This document shows positions 7,966 to 17,026 of a stretch of 53,586 nucleotides of DNA, in pieces (positions within the stretch are counted from its first letter, which is position 1; each line of letters starts with the position of its first letter). The notes beneath the pieces were generated by a model. It was not told where the DNA came from, searched no databases, and saw only the letters and a program-made list of their open reading frames with translations. The DNA is from JAITMY01 sp031549685 (GTDB taxonomy: Bacteria; Bacteroidota; Bacteroidia; Bacteroidales; UBA932), in NCBI GenBank assembly GCA_031549685.1, contig JAVBPG010000017.1, positions 1 to 53,586 on the forward strand. Direction: 5' to 3'. Both the position numbers and the translations under genes were made by a program.

Positions 7966-9234
7966 TTAGCCGATTCTGATGTCGTCGGAATCGTTGAATA
8001 CCTTGTCAAACCGGGTCATTACCTCGCCCAGCACTTTTTTGCCGAAGGGCAGGCTGAACAGCCCGCTTTTGGGCCTGCTGGATTTTACCACCTGCTCGTA
8101 TCCGCTGTACACCAGCCCCACGCAGGTGGCCATTGATGCCTTGGCGGTAACCAGCGCACCGCCGCCCTCGTGTATGCAGGGCTTGCCTATGCGGGCGTCG
8201 TAGCCGGTGTGCAGCTTGACCAGCTGGGTGAGGTTGCGCAGCATGGCGCCTCCGCCCGTGAGCACGATGCTTGATATTTGGTTGCTGTAGCCGCTCTCCG
8301 TGATTTTGTAGTCCACCGCCTCAATAATTTCCTCGGTGCGATCCTGTATAATCTGGGCCAGGGTTTTCAGCTTTATGGTTTTGGGTTCGCGCCCCAGGCC
8401 GGGCTGAAAGGTAATGCTGTCGTCGCCCATGCGGCTATCTACAAGGCACGAGCCGTACTCCTTCTTCATTTCCTCGGCGGTAATGCGGTTCATGCCGCCG
8501 CAGGTTTTTTGTATGTCGGTGGTAATAATTTCGCCGCCGCAGGGAATTACCTGAACGCAGCGCACGGCGTTTTGCTGTATAATGATAAGGTCGCTGGTGC
8601 CGCCGCCGATGTCGAGCAGGGCCACGCCTTCCTCCCTTTCCTCGGCGCTCAGCACCGACTCGGCCGAGGCGTAGGGCTCCAGCACGAGCTTCTTTAGCCT
8701 GAGGTTGCAGCGCTCAATGCACATCTGTATTTTTTTGATGGCGGCCGTTTCGCTTACCACAATAAAGTAGCTGGCCGTGAGCTTGCTTCCGTCGCAGCCT
8801 ACGGGATTCTTAACGGGCTTGTTGTCAATGGTGTACTCCTGCGGTGTGATGTGCAGAATTTCCTGCCCGGGCTTGAGGCTGATGTGGTTCATCTCCCGCT
8901 GCATGGCCATGAGTTCGGCCTCGGTAATGAGCTCGTGGGGCCTGGTGCGGATGCGGCTGGTGCCGCTCTGCAGGCTCGATATGTGGTGCCCCGCGATGCC
9001 CACGGTAACATCCTTTATGCGGAGGCTGGTTTTGCTGTGCAGCATCTCCAGACACTGCTTAATGGATACCACGGTCTCCTCCACGTTCTCCACCATGCCG
9101 CGGCGCACGCCCTGCGATTCCTTTACGGCCCAGGCCTCGGTTACCACCTTCCCGTTGTCGTTTACGCGGCCTATAATGGCGGCGATTTTTGTTGTCCCAA
9201 TGTCAATCGACATTACGTAGCTGTTTGCTTCCAT
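7966..9234 (-). CDS. ftsA: Cell division protein FtsA
   Basis: This actin-like ATPase tethers FtsZ to the membrane. The 422-residue protein has the phosphate-1 motif SIDIGTTKIAAIIG, the phosphate-2 segment LLDIGGGTSDLII and the adenosine motif IVLTGGGAMLRN. The C terminus (RFDKVFNDSDDIRIG) is short. A classic amphipathic membrane helix is not evident by eye, although the LFSLPFGKKVLGEV region might serve. I start at ATG 9234. It lies 38 bases upstream of ftsZ. Confidence 0.95.
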   Translation of the reverse strand: MEANSYVMSIDIGTTKIAAIIGRVNDNGKVVTEAWAVKESQGVRRGMVENVEETVVSIKQCLEMLHSKTSLRIKDVTVGIAGHHISSLQSGTSRIRTRPHELITEAELMAMQREMNHISLKPGQEILHITPQEYTIDNKPVKNPVGCDGSKLTASYFIVVSETAAIKKIQMCIERCNLRLKKLVLEPYASAESVLSAEEREEGVALLDIGGGTSDLIIIQQNAVRCVQVIPCGGEIITTDIQKTCGGMNRITAEEMKKEYGSCLVDSRMGDDSITFQPGLGREPKTIKLKTLAQIIQDRTEEIIEAVDYKITESGYSNQISSIVLTGGGAMLRNLTQLVKLHTGYDARIGKPCIHEGGGALVTAKASMATCVGLVYSGYEQVVKSSRPKSGLFSLPFGKKVLGEVMTRFDKVFNDSDDIRIG

Positions 9235-9240
9235 ACCCAA

Positions 9241-9339
9241 GAGTTTATCTTATTTTTTTATCTTTCTGCTTTTATCTCTTTATCTTTATCTTTCCCTTCA
9301 TTCCCTTCTTTCCTTTTATTCCTTTCTTTCTTTCCCCCC
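9241..9339 (-). other. Purine-rich spacer between ftsQ and ftsA
   Basis: The coding strand of this gap is almost entirely A and G with scattered T. It contains repeated GAAAGA, GATAAA and AGGGAA units and forms the leader just ahead of ftsA. No stem-loop or promoter is seen. It may be an unstructured ribosome-loading region. Confidence 0.5.
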
Positions 9340-10143
9340 TCATCTCCTCCTGCACACCACCTGGTTTCCGAACGAGAGGTCGATTAAATCGTATGCATTC
9401 CAGCCCTTAATGGCGATGCCCTTTTCGTAAAACGTGAGCAGCTTGCGCAGCTTGTACTCAAAGTTGTCGAAGCTGCCTAAGCGAATAATTTGCGCGCCCA
9501 CGCGCGGCACCAGCTCCACCTTGCCGCTTTGCGATATGTATATTTGCTCCACCTGCGCCTGCCAAAAAGGTTCGTCCTGCAGGAACCTGGCGAAGGCGTA
9601 AATTTGCGTAAACAGGCTGTCGCGTATTTTCTTTTCCCTGAAGTAGGCCATCATATCGCCCTTAAAACCCTTGGGAAAGGGCGACTCGATGTACCCGTTG
9701 ACGATGGGTACGTGCGAGGTGTAGCCGCTGTAGGGCTGCACAATGTAGCCATCCTTATCGATGTAGAAGTTCTGCTCGCCGGCGTACACGCGCACGATGG
9801 GCTTGCGCTGAAGTATGGTTACGTGCAGCGTACCGTTGGCGGTGGTGTACACATCGGCCTTTTTAATGAGGCTGCGCTCGCTGAGCACCTTCTCCAGCTC
9901 GTAGGTCGAAATTTCGCTGATGCGCTTGCCGAAGTATGCTTTGCCGCCAGCCTTAAAAATGACCGGAATATCCTCCTTGCGCACAAACCTGTTCTCGCTG
10001 CTGTCCACCACTACCACGCTGAGGTTGTTGCATACCACCGCCTTTTGCTGCCGGTGCGCGTGCCCCAGCGTTACCGTCAGGTACGCTGCTGCCGCCACTG
10101 TTAGCGTTACTGCCGCTGCTATTTTTACAACCTTTCTTTTCAC
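9340..10143 (-). CDS. ftsQ: Cell division protein FtsQ/DivIB-like
   Basis: This bitopic division protein has 267 residues. It has a short cytoplasmic KRK start, one membrane segment (IAAAVTLTVAAAAYLTVTLG, about residues 8-27) and a periplasmic region with a POTRA-like beginning (RFVRKEDIPVIF...) and an FtsQ beta domain. It starts with GTG at 10143. The gap to the murC stop is 4 bases, so the two are probably translationally coupled. Assignment rests on topology and on its position between murC and ftsA, because FtsQ sequences diverge strongly. Confidence 0.85.
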   Translation of the reverse strand: MKRKVVKIAAAVTLTVAAAAYLTVTLGHAHRQQKAVVCNNLSVVVVDSSENRFVRKEDIPVIFKAGGKAYFGKRISEISTYELEKVLSERSLIKKADVYTTANGTLHVTILQRKPIVRVYAGEQNFYIDKDGYIVQPYSGYTSHVPIVNGYIESPFPKGFKGDMMAYFREKKIRDSLFTQIYAFARFLQDEPFWQAQVEQIYISQSGKVELVPRVGAQIIRLGSFDNFEYKLRKLLTFYEKGIAIKGWNAYDLIDLSFGNQVVCRRR

Positions 10144-10147
10144 CTTT

Positions 10148-11524
10148 CTATTCGCCTTTCAGCGCCCTCACAATGCTTGGTATCATGCCGTCAATGTCGC
10201 CTGCGCCAAGGGTTATGAGCACCTCCGTTTTTTTACTTTTAAGCACCTCAAGCAGCTCGCCTTTGGTGCACTGCGTTTTGTCGGCAAGGCTCACCTTATC
10301 AAAAATCAGCGACGAGCTGACGCCCTCGATGGGCTTTTCGCGCGCCGGGTATATGTCGAGCAAAATGAGCTCGTCGAGCAGGCTGAGGCTCTCGGCAAAC
10401 TCGGCCGCAAAGTCGCGTGTGCGCGTGTACAGGTGCGGCTGGAAAATGCCCGTAATTTTTTTTTCGGGAAACATGCCGCGTATGGATGTTATGCTGGCGC
10501 GCAGCTCCTCGGGGTGGTGCGCGTAGTCGTCAATGTAGGTGAGCGCGGGGGTGCTCAGCTGCACGTCAAAGCGGCGTTTAACGCCCTGGTAGCGCTTGAG
10601 CGCGAGGGGCAGGTGCGCCAGCTTTACGCCGGCCACCCAGGCTGCGGCGCTGGCGGCGATGGCGTTCTCCACGTTTATCCAGCCCGGTACGCCCACGGTG
10701 CAGCCGCGGGCTATGCCGCCCGGCGTAACCAGGTCGAACGAAAAATACCCGCCCGCGAGCGGCTTAATGCCGGCCGCGTAAAAATCGGCAGGCTCGTTGT
10801 ACGAGTAGGTGTACATCTTCTTGTCGAAGTACTGCATGAAGCCGGGCTTGCCGTTGCTCGCCAGATTCTTTTTTATAATGAGCGCTCCGCTGGGCTTGAT
10901 CTGGTTGATGAAATTTTTGAAGGAGCGCTTTACCTCGTCGTGGCTGCCGTAAATGTCGAGGTGGTCGGCATCCACCGAGGTTACTATGGCCACGTCGGGG
11001 AAGAGTTGCATGAACGAGCGGTCGTACTCGTCGGCCTCGGCCACCAGCAGGTTGTTTTTCGACAGCAGCAGGTTGCTGTTGTAGTTTTTGGAGATGCCGC
11101 CCAGGAAGGCATTGCAGCCCTCGCCCACATCGGTCATAATGTGCGCCAGCATGGTGCTGGTGGTGGTTTTGCCGTGCGTACCCGATACGGCCAGCAGCTT
11201 TTTGGTGGAGGCAATAACGCCCAGCGCTTCGGCGCGCTTGATAACCTTGTTCCGGTTTTTGCGGAAAAAGTCGAGCTCCCGGTTATCGCTGCCCACGGCG
11301 GGCGTGTATATTACCAGCGTGTCGATTTCGCTTTCCTTAAACAAGGCGGGGATAAGCTTCACATCGTCGTCGTAGTGAATTTGCGCGCCCTCCTTCTCCA
11401 GCTCCTCGGTTAGCGGCGTGCGCGCGCGGTCGTAGCCGGCCACGGGCCTGCCCTCGTGCAGAAAGTAGCGGGCCAGCGCGCTCATGCCTATGCCGCCAAT
11501 GCCTATGAGGTAAACGTTCTTCAT
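10148..11524 (-). CDS. murC: UDP-N-acetylmuramate--L-alanine ligase MurC
   Basis: This Mur ligase adds the first amino acid of the peptidoglycan stem. The 458-residue protein starts with the nucleotide-binding GIGGIGMSALA, and its ATP P-loop is GTHGKTTTS. Family segments EADEYDRSF, DDYAHHPEE and FQPHLYTRTRDF are present. HP near the alanine site is typical of MurC. Fits the Bacteroidota order murG-murC-ftsQ. A palindromic element occupies the gap to murG. Confidence 0.96.
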   Translation of the reverse strand: MKNVYLIGIGGIGMSALARYFLHEGRPVAGYDRARTPLTEELEKEGAQIHYDDDVKLIPALFKESEIDTLVIYTPAVGSDNRELDFFRKNRNKVIKRAEALGVIASTKKLLAVSGTHGKTTTSTMLAHIMTDVGEGCNAFLGGISKNYNSNLLLSKNNLLVAEADEYDRSFMQLFPDVAIVTSVDADHLDIYGSHDEVKRSFKNFINQIKPSGALIIKKNLASNGKPGFMQYFDKKMYTYSYNEPADFYAAGIKPLAGGYFSFDLVTPGGIARGCTVGVPGWINVENAIAASAAAWVAGVKLAHLPLALKRYQGVKRRFDVQLSTPALTYIDDYAHHPEELRASITSIRGMFPEKKITGIFQPHLYTRTRDFAAEFAESLSLLDELILLDIYPAREKPIEGVSSSLIFDKVSLADKTQCTKGELLEVLKSKKTEVLITLGAGDIDGMIPSIVRALKGE

Positions 11525-11539
11525 GATGTCTCGCTTTGT

Positions 11540-11600
11540 GTCATCCCGAACTTGATTCGGGATCTCCTCGCAGGAGATTGCGGGTCAGGCCCGCAATGAC
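11540..11600. repeat. Palindromic repeat P1 between murG and murC
   Basis: Two hairpin arms, GTCATCCCGAACTTGATTCG and the AGATTGCGGG...CCCGCAATGAC segment, with terminal GTCAT and ATGAC. It is one of eight such elements in the window. Confidence 0.75.
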
Positions 11601-11619
11601 AATGGTGTATAGTATATTC

Positions 11620-12723
11620 TTACTGTATCAACTTCAACACTTCGTTTGCAATATCGTTGGCGGCGTTTACGGTTGCCAGCGCGCCAATGTGCCCCGAGAG
11701 AGCCTGCAGGCGATTCTCATCGTTGACCGCCTGTAGCGCAATGGGGATAAGGTTATCCACCGCCTCGCTGTCGGGCACCAGAATGGCGGCATCTTTGCGC
11801 ACCAGCGCCATGGCGTTGGCGGTTTGATGATCCTCGGCCACGTTGGGCGACGGCACCAGAATGCAGGGCTTGCGCACCACGCACAGCTCCGAGATGGTGC
11901 CGGCTCCGGCGCGCGAAATGACAAGGTCGGCTACCGAAAACGCGTAGTCCATGCGCTTGATAAAGTTCAGCACCTTTACATTCTTGCACTCGTAATCCTC
12001 CAGCTTTTTGCGCACATCCTTTTCGTAAATCTCGCCCAGCTGCCACACTACCTGTAGGTTTTTCTCGGCAGCAATGCTGCTCATGTGGTGCAGCACGCTC
12101 AGGTTGATGGTCCGGGCGCCCAGGCTTCCGCCAATAATCAAAATCGTTTTCTTGCCGGGCTCCAGCTCGAAGTAGCCAATGGCCTCATCGCGCAGCTGCG
12201 CCACCTTGCCCAAATCCTGGCGCACGGGGTTGCCGGTAAAAATAATTTTCTTTTCGGGGAAAAAGCGGCCCATTCCCTCGTAGGCCACGCATACCTTTTT
12301 TGCGCGTTTAGCCAGCAGCTTGTTGGTTAACCCGGCGTACGAATTCTGCTCCTGAATGAGCGTGGGGATTCCCTTGTTCTGCGCGCTCCACAGCGTGGGT
12401 GCGCTGGCGTATCCGCCCACGCCCACCACCACGTCGGGCTTAAAGTCGGAGATGATTCGGGAGGCCCTCTGTACGCTTTTTACCAGCTTTGCGGGTACGC
12501 TCAAATTCTTTTTCGACAGCAAACTGCGGTTTATGCCGATGACCGGCAACCCTACGATTTTGTAGCCTGCCGCGGGCACCTTATCCATCTCCATTTTGCC
12601 CTCGGCGCCCACAAACAGTATGTCGATGCTGCCATCGATTTGGCGTAGCGCGTTGGCTATGGATATGGCGGGGAAGATGTGCCCTCCGGTGCCGCCGCCG
12701 CTGATGATAACTTTTTTGCCCAT
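11620..12723 (-). CDS. murG: UDP-N-acetylglucosamine transferase MurG
   Basis: This membrane-associated GT28 glycosyltransferase converts lipid I to lipid II. The 367-residue protein has the N-terminal glycine-rich loop SGGGTGGHIFPA, GVGGYAS, the second G loop IIGGSLGART and the UDP-GlcNAc contact region SRAGAGTISELC. The ATG at 12723 is 4 bases after the ftsW stop. Confidence 0.96.
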   Translation of the reverse strand: MGKKVIISGGGTGGHIFPAISIANALRQIDGSIDILFVGAEGKMEMDKVPAAGYKIVGLPVIGINRSLLSKKNLSVPAKLVKSVQRASRIISDFKPDVVVGVGGYASAPTLWSAQNKGIPTLIQEQNSYAGLTNKLLAKRAKKVCVAYEGMGRFFPEKKIIFTGNPVRQDLGKVAQLRDEAIGYFELEPGKKTILIIGGSLGARTINLSVLHHMSSIAAEKNLQVVWQLGEIYEKDVRKKLEDYECKNVKVLNFIKRMDYAFSVADLVISRAGAGTISELCVVRKPCILVPSPNVAEDHQTANAMALVRKDAAILVPDSEAVDNLIPIALQAVNDENRLQALSGHIGALATVNAANDIANEVLKLIQ

Positions 12724-12727
12724 AGGT

Positions 12728-14077
12728 TTACGAGTTGATATTTTTTAGTGTTGCTACGGCCAATTCCTCGCCCTGGCTTGACGAGATGGAGGCGGCTGCG
12801 GCCGCGCTGGCCTGCTCCTTTTCGGCCTCCCGGGCGGCCGCCTTTTCCATCCGCTCCTTCTCCATGGCCTCCATTTCCTCCTGGCTGCGGCTCACGCTGA
12901 GCAGCATGCCGAACATAACGCAGGTAATGATAATGGACGATCCGCCCTGGCTGATGAACGGCAGGTTTTGCCCTGTTACCGGCGTGATGCCCGTGGCCAC
13001 GCACATGTTGACCAGCGCCTGCAGCGTAATCTGTGTGCTGATGCCGATGGCCAGCAGGGTGGGGAAGAAGTGCGTTGCCTTGCGCGTCATTACGCCTACG
13101 CGGTACAAAATAATGAGGTAGCAGAGCAGTAAAACGCAGGCAAAGGCCACGCCGTACTCCTCGGCCACGATGGCAAAAACAAAATCGCTGAAGGCTTCGG
13201 GCAGCCGGTAGCGCATGGTGCTGTTGCCCGGCCCCTTGCCGAACACCAACCCGCCCGAGGCTATGGCCATGCGCGAGTAGTCGGCCTGCGTGGCGTGGAT
13301 GACCTTTTTTTCGGAAATGTCAACCTCATTTATTTTGGAGAAAATACGTCCGTAAATAGTTTGCAGGCGTGTTTTACTGATTACCTTGTAGCTGGTGGCA
13401 AGCATGCCGGTTACCTGCTCCTTTTTCCTCTGCTTGGCCTCCACCTTGTCGTCAATAACCTTGGTAATGAGTAGCGCCACGCTGAGTAGAAGCGCTGCCG
13501 CCCCGATGGTTAACGCTAAATGCTTGATGCGAACCCGCCCGATGAACATCATGGTAAAGCAGGTGCAGCCGAGTATGGCGGCGGTGGAAAAGTTGGACAG
13601 GAAAATGAGCGAGCACACCGCCAGCACCGGCCAAAGTATTTGCAGAAATCCCTCCTTGAGCTTGCCAATGCTGTCCTGCTTAATGGTGAGCAGCCGCGCC
13701 ACATATACAATGAGCAGAATTTTTGCCACCTCGGCGGGCTGAAACCCGAACAGCGTACGGATGGACTGGTTGTACGTGCGCCCCAGCACAAACATGGCGA
13801 TGAGCAGGGCTATGCTGAACCAGAAGCCGACTTTGGAAAAGCCCATAAAAAAGGTGTACGGGGTGCGCGATATGAGGTACATTATGCCGAAGCCAATGAT
13901 AAGGAACATGAGGTGCTTGGAGAAAAACGAGAGCGTGCCTAAGCCGGACGAGCGCCCCACAATGGCGGCCGTGGACGAAAATACTACCAGCAGCGAAAAG
14001 GTGGATAGCAGCATTATTACCAGCCAAATCATTTTGTCGCCCTTAAAGTAGCGGTCTATGTTTTCTAGCTTTGTCAC
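12728..14077 (-). CDS. ftsW: Lipid II polymerase FtsW (SEDS family)
   Basis: This SEDS-family glycosyltransferase of the divisome has about ten membrane segments. Family motifs include the GKGPGNSTMRYRLPEAFSDF region and NLPFISQGGSS. I choose GTG 14077 (MTKLENIDRYFKGDK) because an AAAGAGG-like ribosome site precedes it by 5 bases. An in-frame ATG at 14113 is formed by the end of palindrome P2, and the next one upstream lies wholly within P2. The C-terminal tail of about 50 residues is rich in Glu, Lys and Ala (EEMEAMEKERMEKAAAR...), probably a cytoplasmic helix, and is longer than in many FtsW. Confidence 0.93.
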   Translation of the reverse strand: MTKLENIDRYFKGDKMIWLVIMLLSTFSLLVVFSSTAAIVGRSSGLGTLSFFSKHLMFLIIGFGIMYLISRTPYTFFMGFSKVGFWFSIALLIAMFVLGRTYNQSIRTLFGFQPAEVAKILLIVYVARLLTIKQDSIGKLKEGFLQILWPVLAVCSLIFLSNFSTAAILGCTCFTMMFIGRVRIKHLALTIGAAALLLSVALLITKVIDDKVEAKQRKKEQVTGMLATSYKVISKTRLQTIYGRIFSKINEVDISEKKVIHATQADYSRMAIASGGLVFGKGPGNSTMRYRLPEAFSDFVFAIVAEEYGVAFACVLLLCYLIILYRVGVMTRKATHFFPTLLAIGISTQITLQALVNMCVATGITPVTGQNLPFISQGGSSIIITCVMFGMLLSVSRSQEEMEAMEKERMEKAAAREAEKEQASAAAAASISSSQGEELAVATLKNINS

Positions 14078-14106
14078 TTTTGCCTCTTTTGCACGATTGT
14101 TGTTGT

Positions 14107-14193
14107 TTGTCATTCTGAACGAAGTGAAGAATCTCAAATTACTACTAATATTGATTGGTACAACCGGAGATGCTTCACTTCGTTCAGCATGAC
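14107..14193. repeat. Palindromic repeat P2 between murD and ftsW
   Basis: GTCATTCTGAACGAAGTGAA at the left pairs imperfectly with CTTCACTTCGTTCAGCATGAC at the right. The left arm read on the minus strand is an open frame with an ATG joined to ftsW. Confidence 0.75.
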
Positions 14194-14218
14194 ACCATGG
14201 GATTGTACAATGTGTGCT

Positions 14219-15556
14219 CTACAGCTTCTTCACGGCCTCCTTAAACTGCCGGCCCCTATCCTCATAGTTTTGAAACAGGTCGAAGCTGGCGCAGGCCGGC
14301 GAGAGCAGCACCGTGTCGCCCTTGGCCCCGAGCTTGTACGCGGCCTTCACGGCATCCTCGGCCGACTGCGTGTCCACAATGGTGCCGACCACGCCGTCGA
14401 ACGCCTCGTGAATTTTGGAGTTGTCCACGCCAAGGCATACAATAGCTTTTACCTTTTCCCTTACCAGCGCAGCCAGCTCGCTGTAGTCGTTGCCCTTGTC
14501 CTTGCCGCCTACAATCCACACGGTGGGCGTGGTCATGCTCTCCAGCGCGTACCAGGTGGAGTTGATGTTGGTGGCCTTGCTGTCGTTGATGAATAAAATA
14601 CCACCTACTTTCAGCACCGGCTCCAGGCGGTGCTCAATGCTCTTGAAGCTGCTCAGGCTGGCGCGAATGGTGTCCTTCTTAATCCGCAGCACCTGTCCCG
14701 CAATAGCTGCTGCCATTGAGTTGTAGATGTTGTGCTTGCCCTTTAGCGAAAGGTCGTTCGCCAGCATTTCGAAGGTGTCGTTGTGGTGCATAGATGTAAT
14801 TTGGTTATCGTTTAAAAAGGCTCCCTGTTGTAAAATTTCTTTCTGGCTGAACGGCAGCATTTGCGCCTGCACGTTGGCCTCGGGCAAATACTTCATGGTC
14901 AGCTCGTCGTCGGCGCAGTAGATGAAGCTGCAGCTCGCGTCCATGTTTTGCGCAATGCGGAACTTCGACCGCGCGTAGCTTTCCAGCTTATACTCGTACC
15001 TGTCCAGGTGGTCGGGCGTAATGTTGAGCAGTATCGCCACATCGGCCTTAAAGGTGTACATGTTGTCGAGCTGGAAGGAACTCAGTTCCAGCACGTAGTA
15101 GTCAAAATTCTCGGTGGCCACCTGCATGGCGAAGCTCCTGCCGATGTTGCCGCCCAGGCCCACGTTCAGGCCCGCCTGCTGCAGCAGGTAGTATATGAGC
15201 GAGGTGGTGGTAGTTTTGCCGTTGCTGCCGGTTATGCACACCATTTTGGCGCCGGTGTAGCGCCCCGCAAACTCTATTTCGGACAAAATGGGCGTGCCCT
15301 TTTCCGCCAGCTTTTTTACCAGCGGAGCGGTATCGGGTATGCCCGGGCTTTTGATTACCTCGTCGGCGTTGAGCACCAGCTCCTCGGTGTGATTGCCCTG
15401 CTCAAACGCTACGCCGTACTTTTGCAGCTGCTCGGCGTAGGCGGGTTTTATGCTGCCCATGTCCGACAGGAACACGTCGTAGCCCTGCTTAAGCCCAAGC
15501 ACCGCCGAGCCCACGCCGCTTTCGCCGCCTCCTAATATGACCAAACGTTTTTTCAT
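14219..15556 (-). CDS. murD: UDP-N-acetylmuramoylalanine--D-glutamate ligase MurD
   Basis: This cytoplasmic Mur ligase adds D-Glu. The 445-residue protein begins with a Rossmann-like VILGGGESGVGSA. It has the P-loop GSNGKTTTT at about residues 110-118, NITPDHLDRY, and NDSKATNINS typical of MurD. The C-terminal SPACASFDLFQNYEDRG is the MurD C-domain signature. It starts with ATG at 15556. Palindromes flank it on both sides. Confidence 0.96.
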   Translation of the reverse strand: MKKRLVILGGGESGVGSAVLGLKQGYDVFLSDMGSIKPAYAEQLQKYGVAFEQGNHTEELVLNADEVIKSPGIPDTAPLVKKLAEKGTPILSEIEFAGRYTGAKMVCITGSNGKTTTTSLIYYLLQQAGLNVGLGGNIGRSFAMQVATENFDYYVLELSSFQLDNMYTFKADVAILLNITPDHLDRYEYKLESYARSKFRIAQNMDASCSFIYCADDELTMKYLPEANVQAQMLPFSQKEILQQGAFLNDNQITSMHHNDTFEMLANDLSLKGKHNIYNSMAAAIAGQVLRIKKDTIRASLSSFKSIEHRLEPVLKVGGILFINDSKATNINSTWYALESMTTPTVWIVGGKDKGNDYSELAALVREKVKAIVCLGVDNSKIHEAFDGVVGTIVDTQSAEDAVKAAYKLGAKGDTVLLSPACASFDLFQNYEDRGRQFKEAVKKL

Positions 15557-15574
15557 TTTCTCTAAATTTATTTT

Positions 15575-15703
15575 GTCATTGCGGGCTCGACCCGCAATCT
15601 CCTGTTGAGGAGATCCCGAATCAAGTTCGGGATGACAGCATTTTGCGTGGAGATTGCTGCGTCGTACCCTGCCCGTCCGGTCAGGCGGGCTCCTCGCAAT
15701 GAC
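15575..15703. repeat. Palindromic repeats P3 and P4 between mraY and murD
   Basis: Two adjacent units. P3 (15575-15636) runs from GTCATTGCGGG to CGGGATGAC. P4 (15649-15703) runs from AGATTGCTGCG to CCTCGCAATGAC and contains CCCGTCCGG/CAGGCGGGC. P4 ends 7 bases from the mraY stop. Confidence 0.75.
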
Positions 15704-15709
15704 GTGGCG

Positions 15710-16993
15710 CTACCTCACCTTCAGCGTCAGTATGGCCGCTATGGCCAGCAGGGCGGCCACAATCCAGAAGCGCACCACAATCTTGGCCTCGGGCAGCGGT
15801 TTCTCGGGCTTTTGCAGCAGCGCACCGGCGTTTTCTTTCTGAAAGTGGTGGTGCAGCGGCGCCATTTTAAACACCCTGCGCCCCTCGCCGTACTTGCGCT
15901 TGCTGTACTTGAAGTAGCTGGTTTGTATAATGACCGAAAGGCTTTCTACAAAAAATATTCCGCACAGGATGGGGATAAGCAGCTCCTTGCGGATAACGAT
16001 GGCAAACACCGCAATGATGCCGCCCAGCGCAAGGCTTCCGGTATCGCCCATAAATACCTGCGCGGGGTAGGTGTTGTACCACAAAAAGCCAATGAGGGCG
16101 CCGATTACAATGGCCATGAAGATGACCATCTCGCCCGAGTTGGGGATGTACATTATCTGCAGGTAGTCGGCGTAAATGACGTTGCTCGACAGGTAGGCTA
16201 ATATGCCCAGCGTTACCCCGATGACAATGCTCACGCCCGACGCAAGGCCGTCCATGCCGTCGGTGAGGTTGGCCCCGTTGGACACCGCCGTGATGATGAA
16301 AATGGTAACGAGCATGAAAATGATCCACCCGATGGCCTGCTTGTGCTCGCTTGCAAAATTGGGGACAAGCATCTTGTAGTCAAACTCGTTATTTTTGAAA
16401 AACGGGATGGTGGTTTTGGTGCTTTTGTGCGCATCGTTGAGGTACAGCACCCGCTGGGCGCCGCTTTCGCTTATCACCACCTTTTGCGCCTCGGGGTGGC
16501 CGGAGTGCACCTTCTCGCGCACCACAAACGTGTCGGCCTTGTACAGGATGAGGCTTACAATGATGCCTAAGCCAACCTGCCCGATGATTTTAAACTTGCC
16601 CTGCAAACCCTCCTTGTTTTTCTTGAACACCTTGATGTAGTCGTCCAGAAAACCAATGGCGCCGAGCCATACGGTGCTGATAACCATGAGCCAGGTGTAC
16701 ATGTTGGTGAGGTCGGCCAGCAGCAGCGTGGGCACCAGTATGCACAGCAGAATGATGATGCCGCCCATGGTGGGCGTTCCCTTTTTCTGCATTTGCCCCT
16801 CGAGCCCCAGGTCGCGAATCTCCTCGCCGATGAGTTTTCTTTGCAGCATGCGAATAATGCGCTTGCCTACTACCAGACCCATAATGAGCGCTAACAGCAC
16901 ACCCAGCCCCGCGCGAAATGAGATGTAGTTTATCAGGCGCTCGCCGGGAAAATCGTACATTGTTCCCAAGTAGTTGATGAGGTGGTACAGCAT
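15710..16993 (-). CDS. mraY: Phospho-MurNAc-pentapeptide transferase MraY
   Basis: This polytopic membrane enzyme makes lipid I from undecaprenyl phosphate and UDP-MurNAc-pentapeptide. The 427-residue protein has about ten membrane segments, KKGTPTMGG, the Asp-rich FLDDYIKV and NLTDGMDGLA motifs, and MAPLHHHF near the C terminus. It is longer than E. coli MraY because of a central insertion (about residues 170-215), as is usual in Bacteroidota. The 33-base spacer to murE holds tandem AAGAATT units. Confidence 0.96.
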   Translation of the reverse strand: MLYHLINYLGTMYDFPGERLINYISFRAGLGVLLALIMGLVVGKRIIRMLQRKLIGEEIRDLGLEGQMQKKGTPTMGGIIILLCILVPTLLLADLTNMYTWLMVISTVWLGAIGFLDDYIKVFKKNKEGLQGKFKIIGQVGLGIIVSLILYKADTFVVREKVHSGHPEAQKVVISESGAQRVLYLNDAHKSTKTTIPFFKNNEFDYKMLVPNFASEHKQAIGWIIFMLVTIFIITAVSNGANLTDGMDGLASGVSIVIGVTLGILAYLSSNVIYADYLQIMYIPNSGEMVIFMAIVIGALIGFLWYNTYPAQVFMGDTGSLALGGIIAVFAIVIRKELLIPILCGIFFVESLSVIIQTSYFKYSKRKYGEGRRVFKMAPLHHHFQKENAGALLQKPEKPLPEAKIVVRFWIVAALLAIAAILTLKVR

Positions 16994-17026
16994 TTCAATT
17001 AAGAATTAAAAATTAAGAATTGAGAA

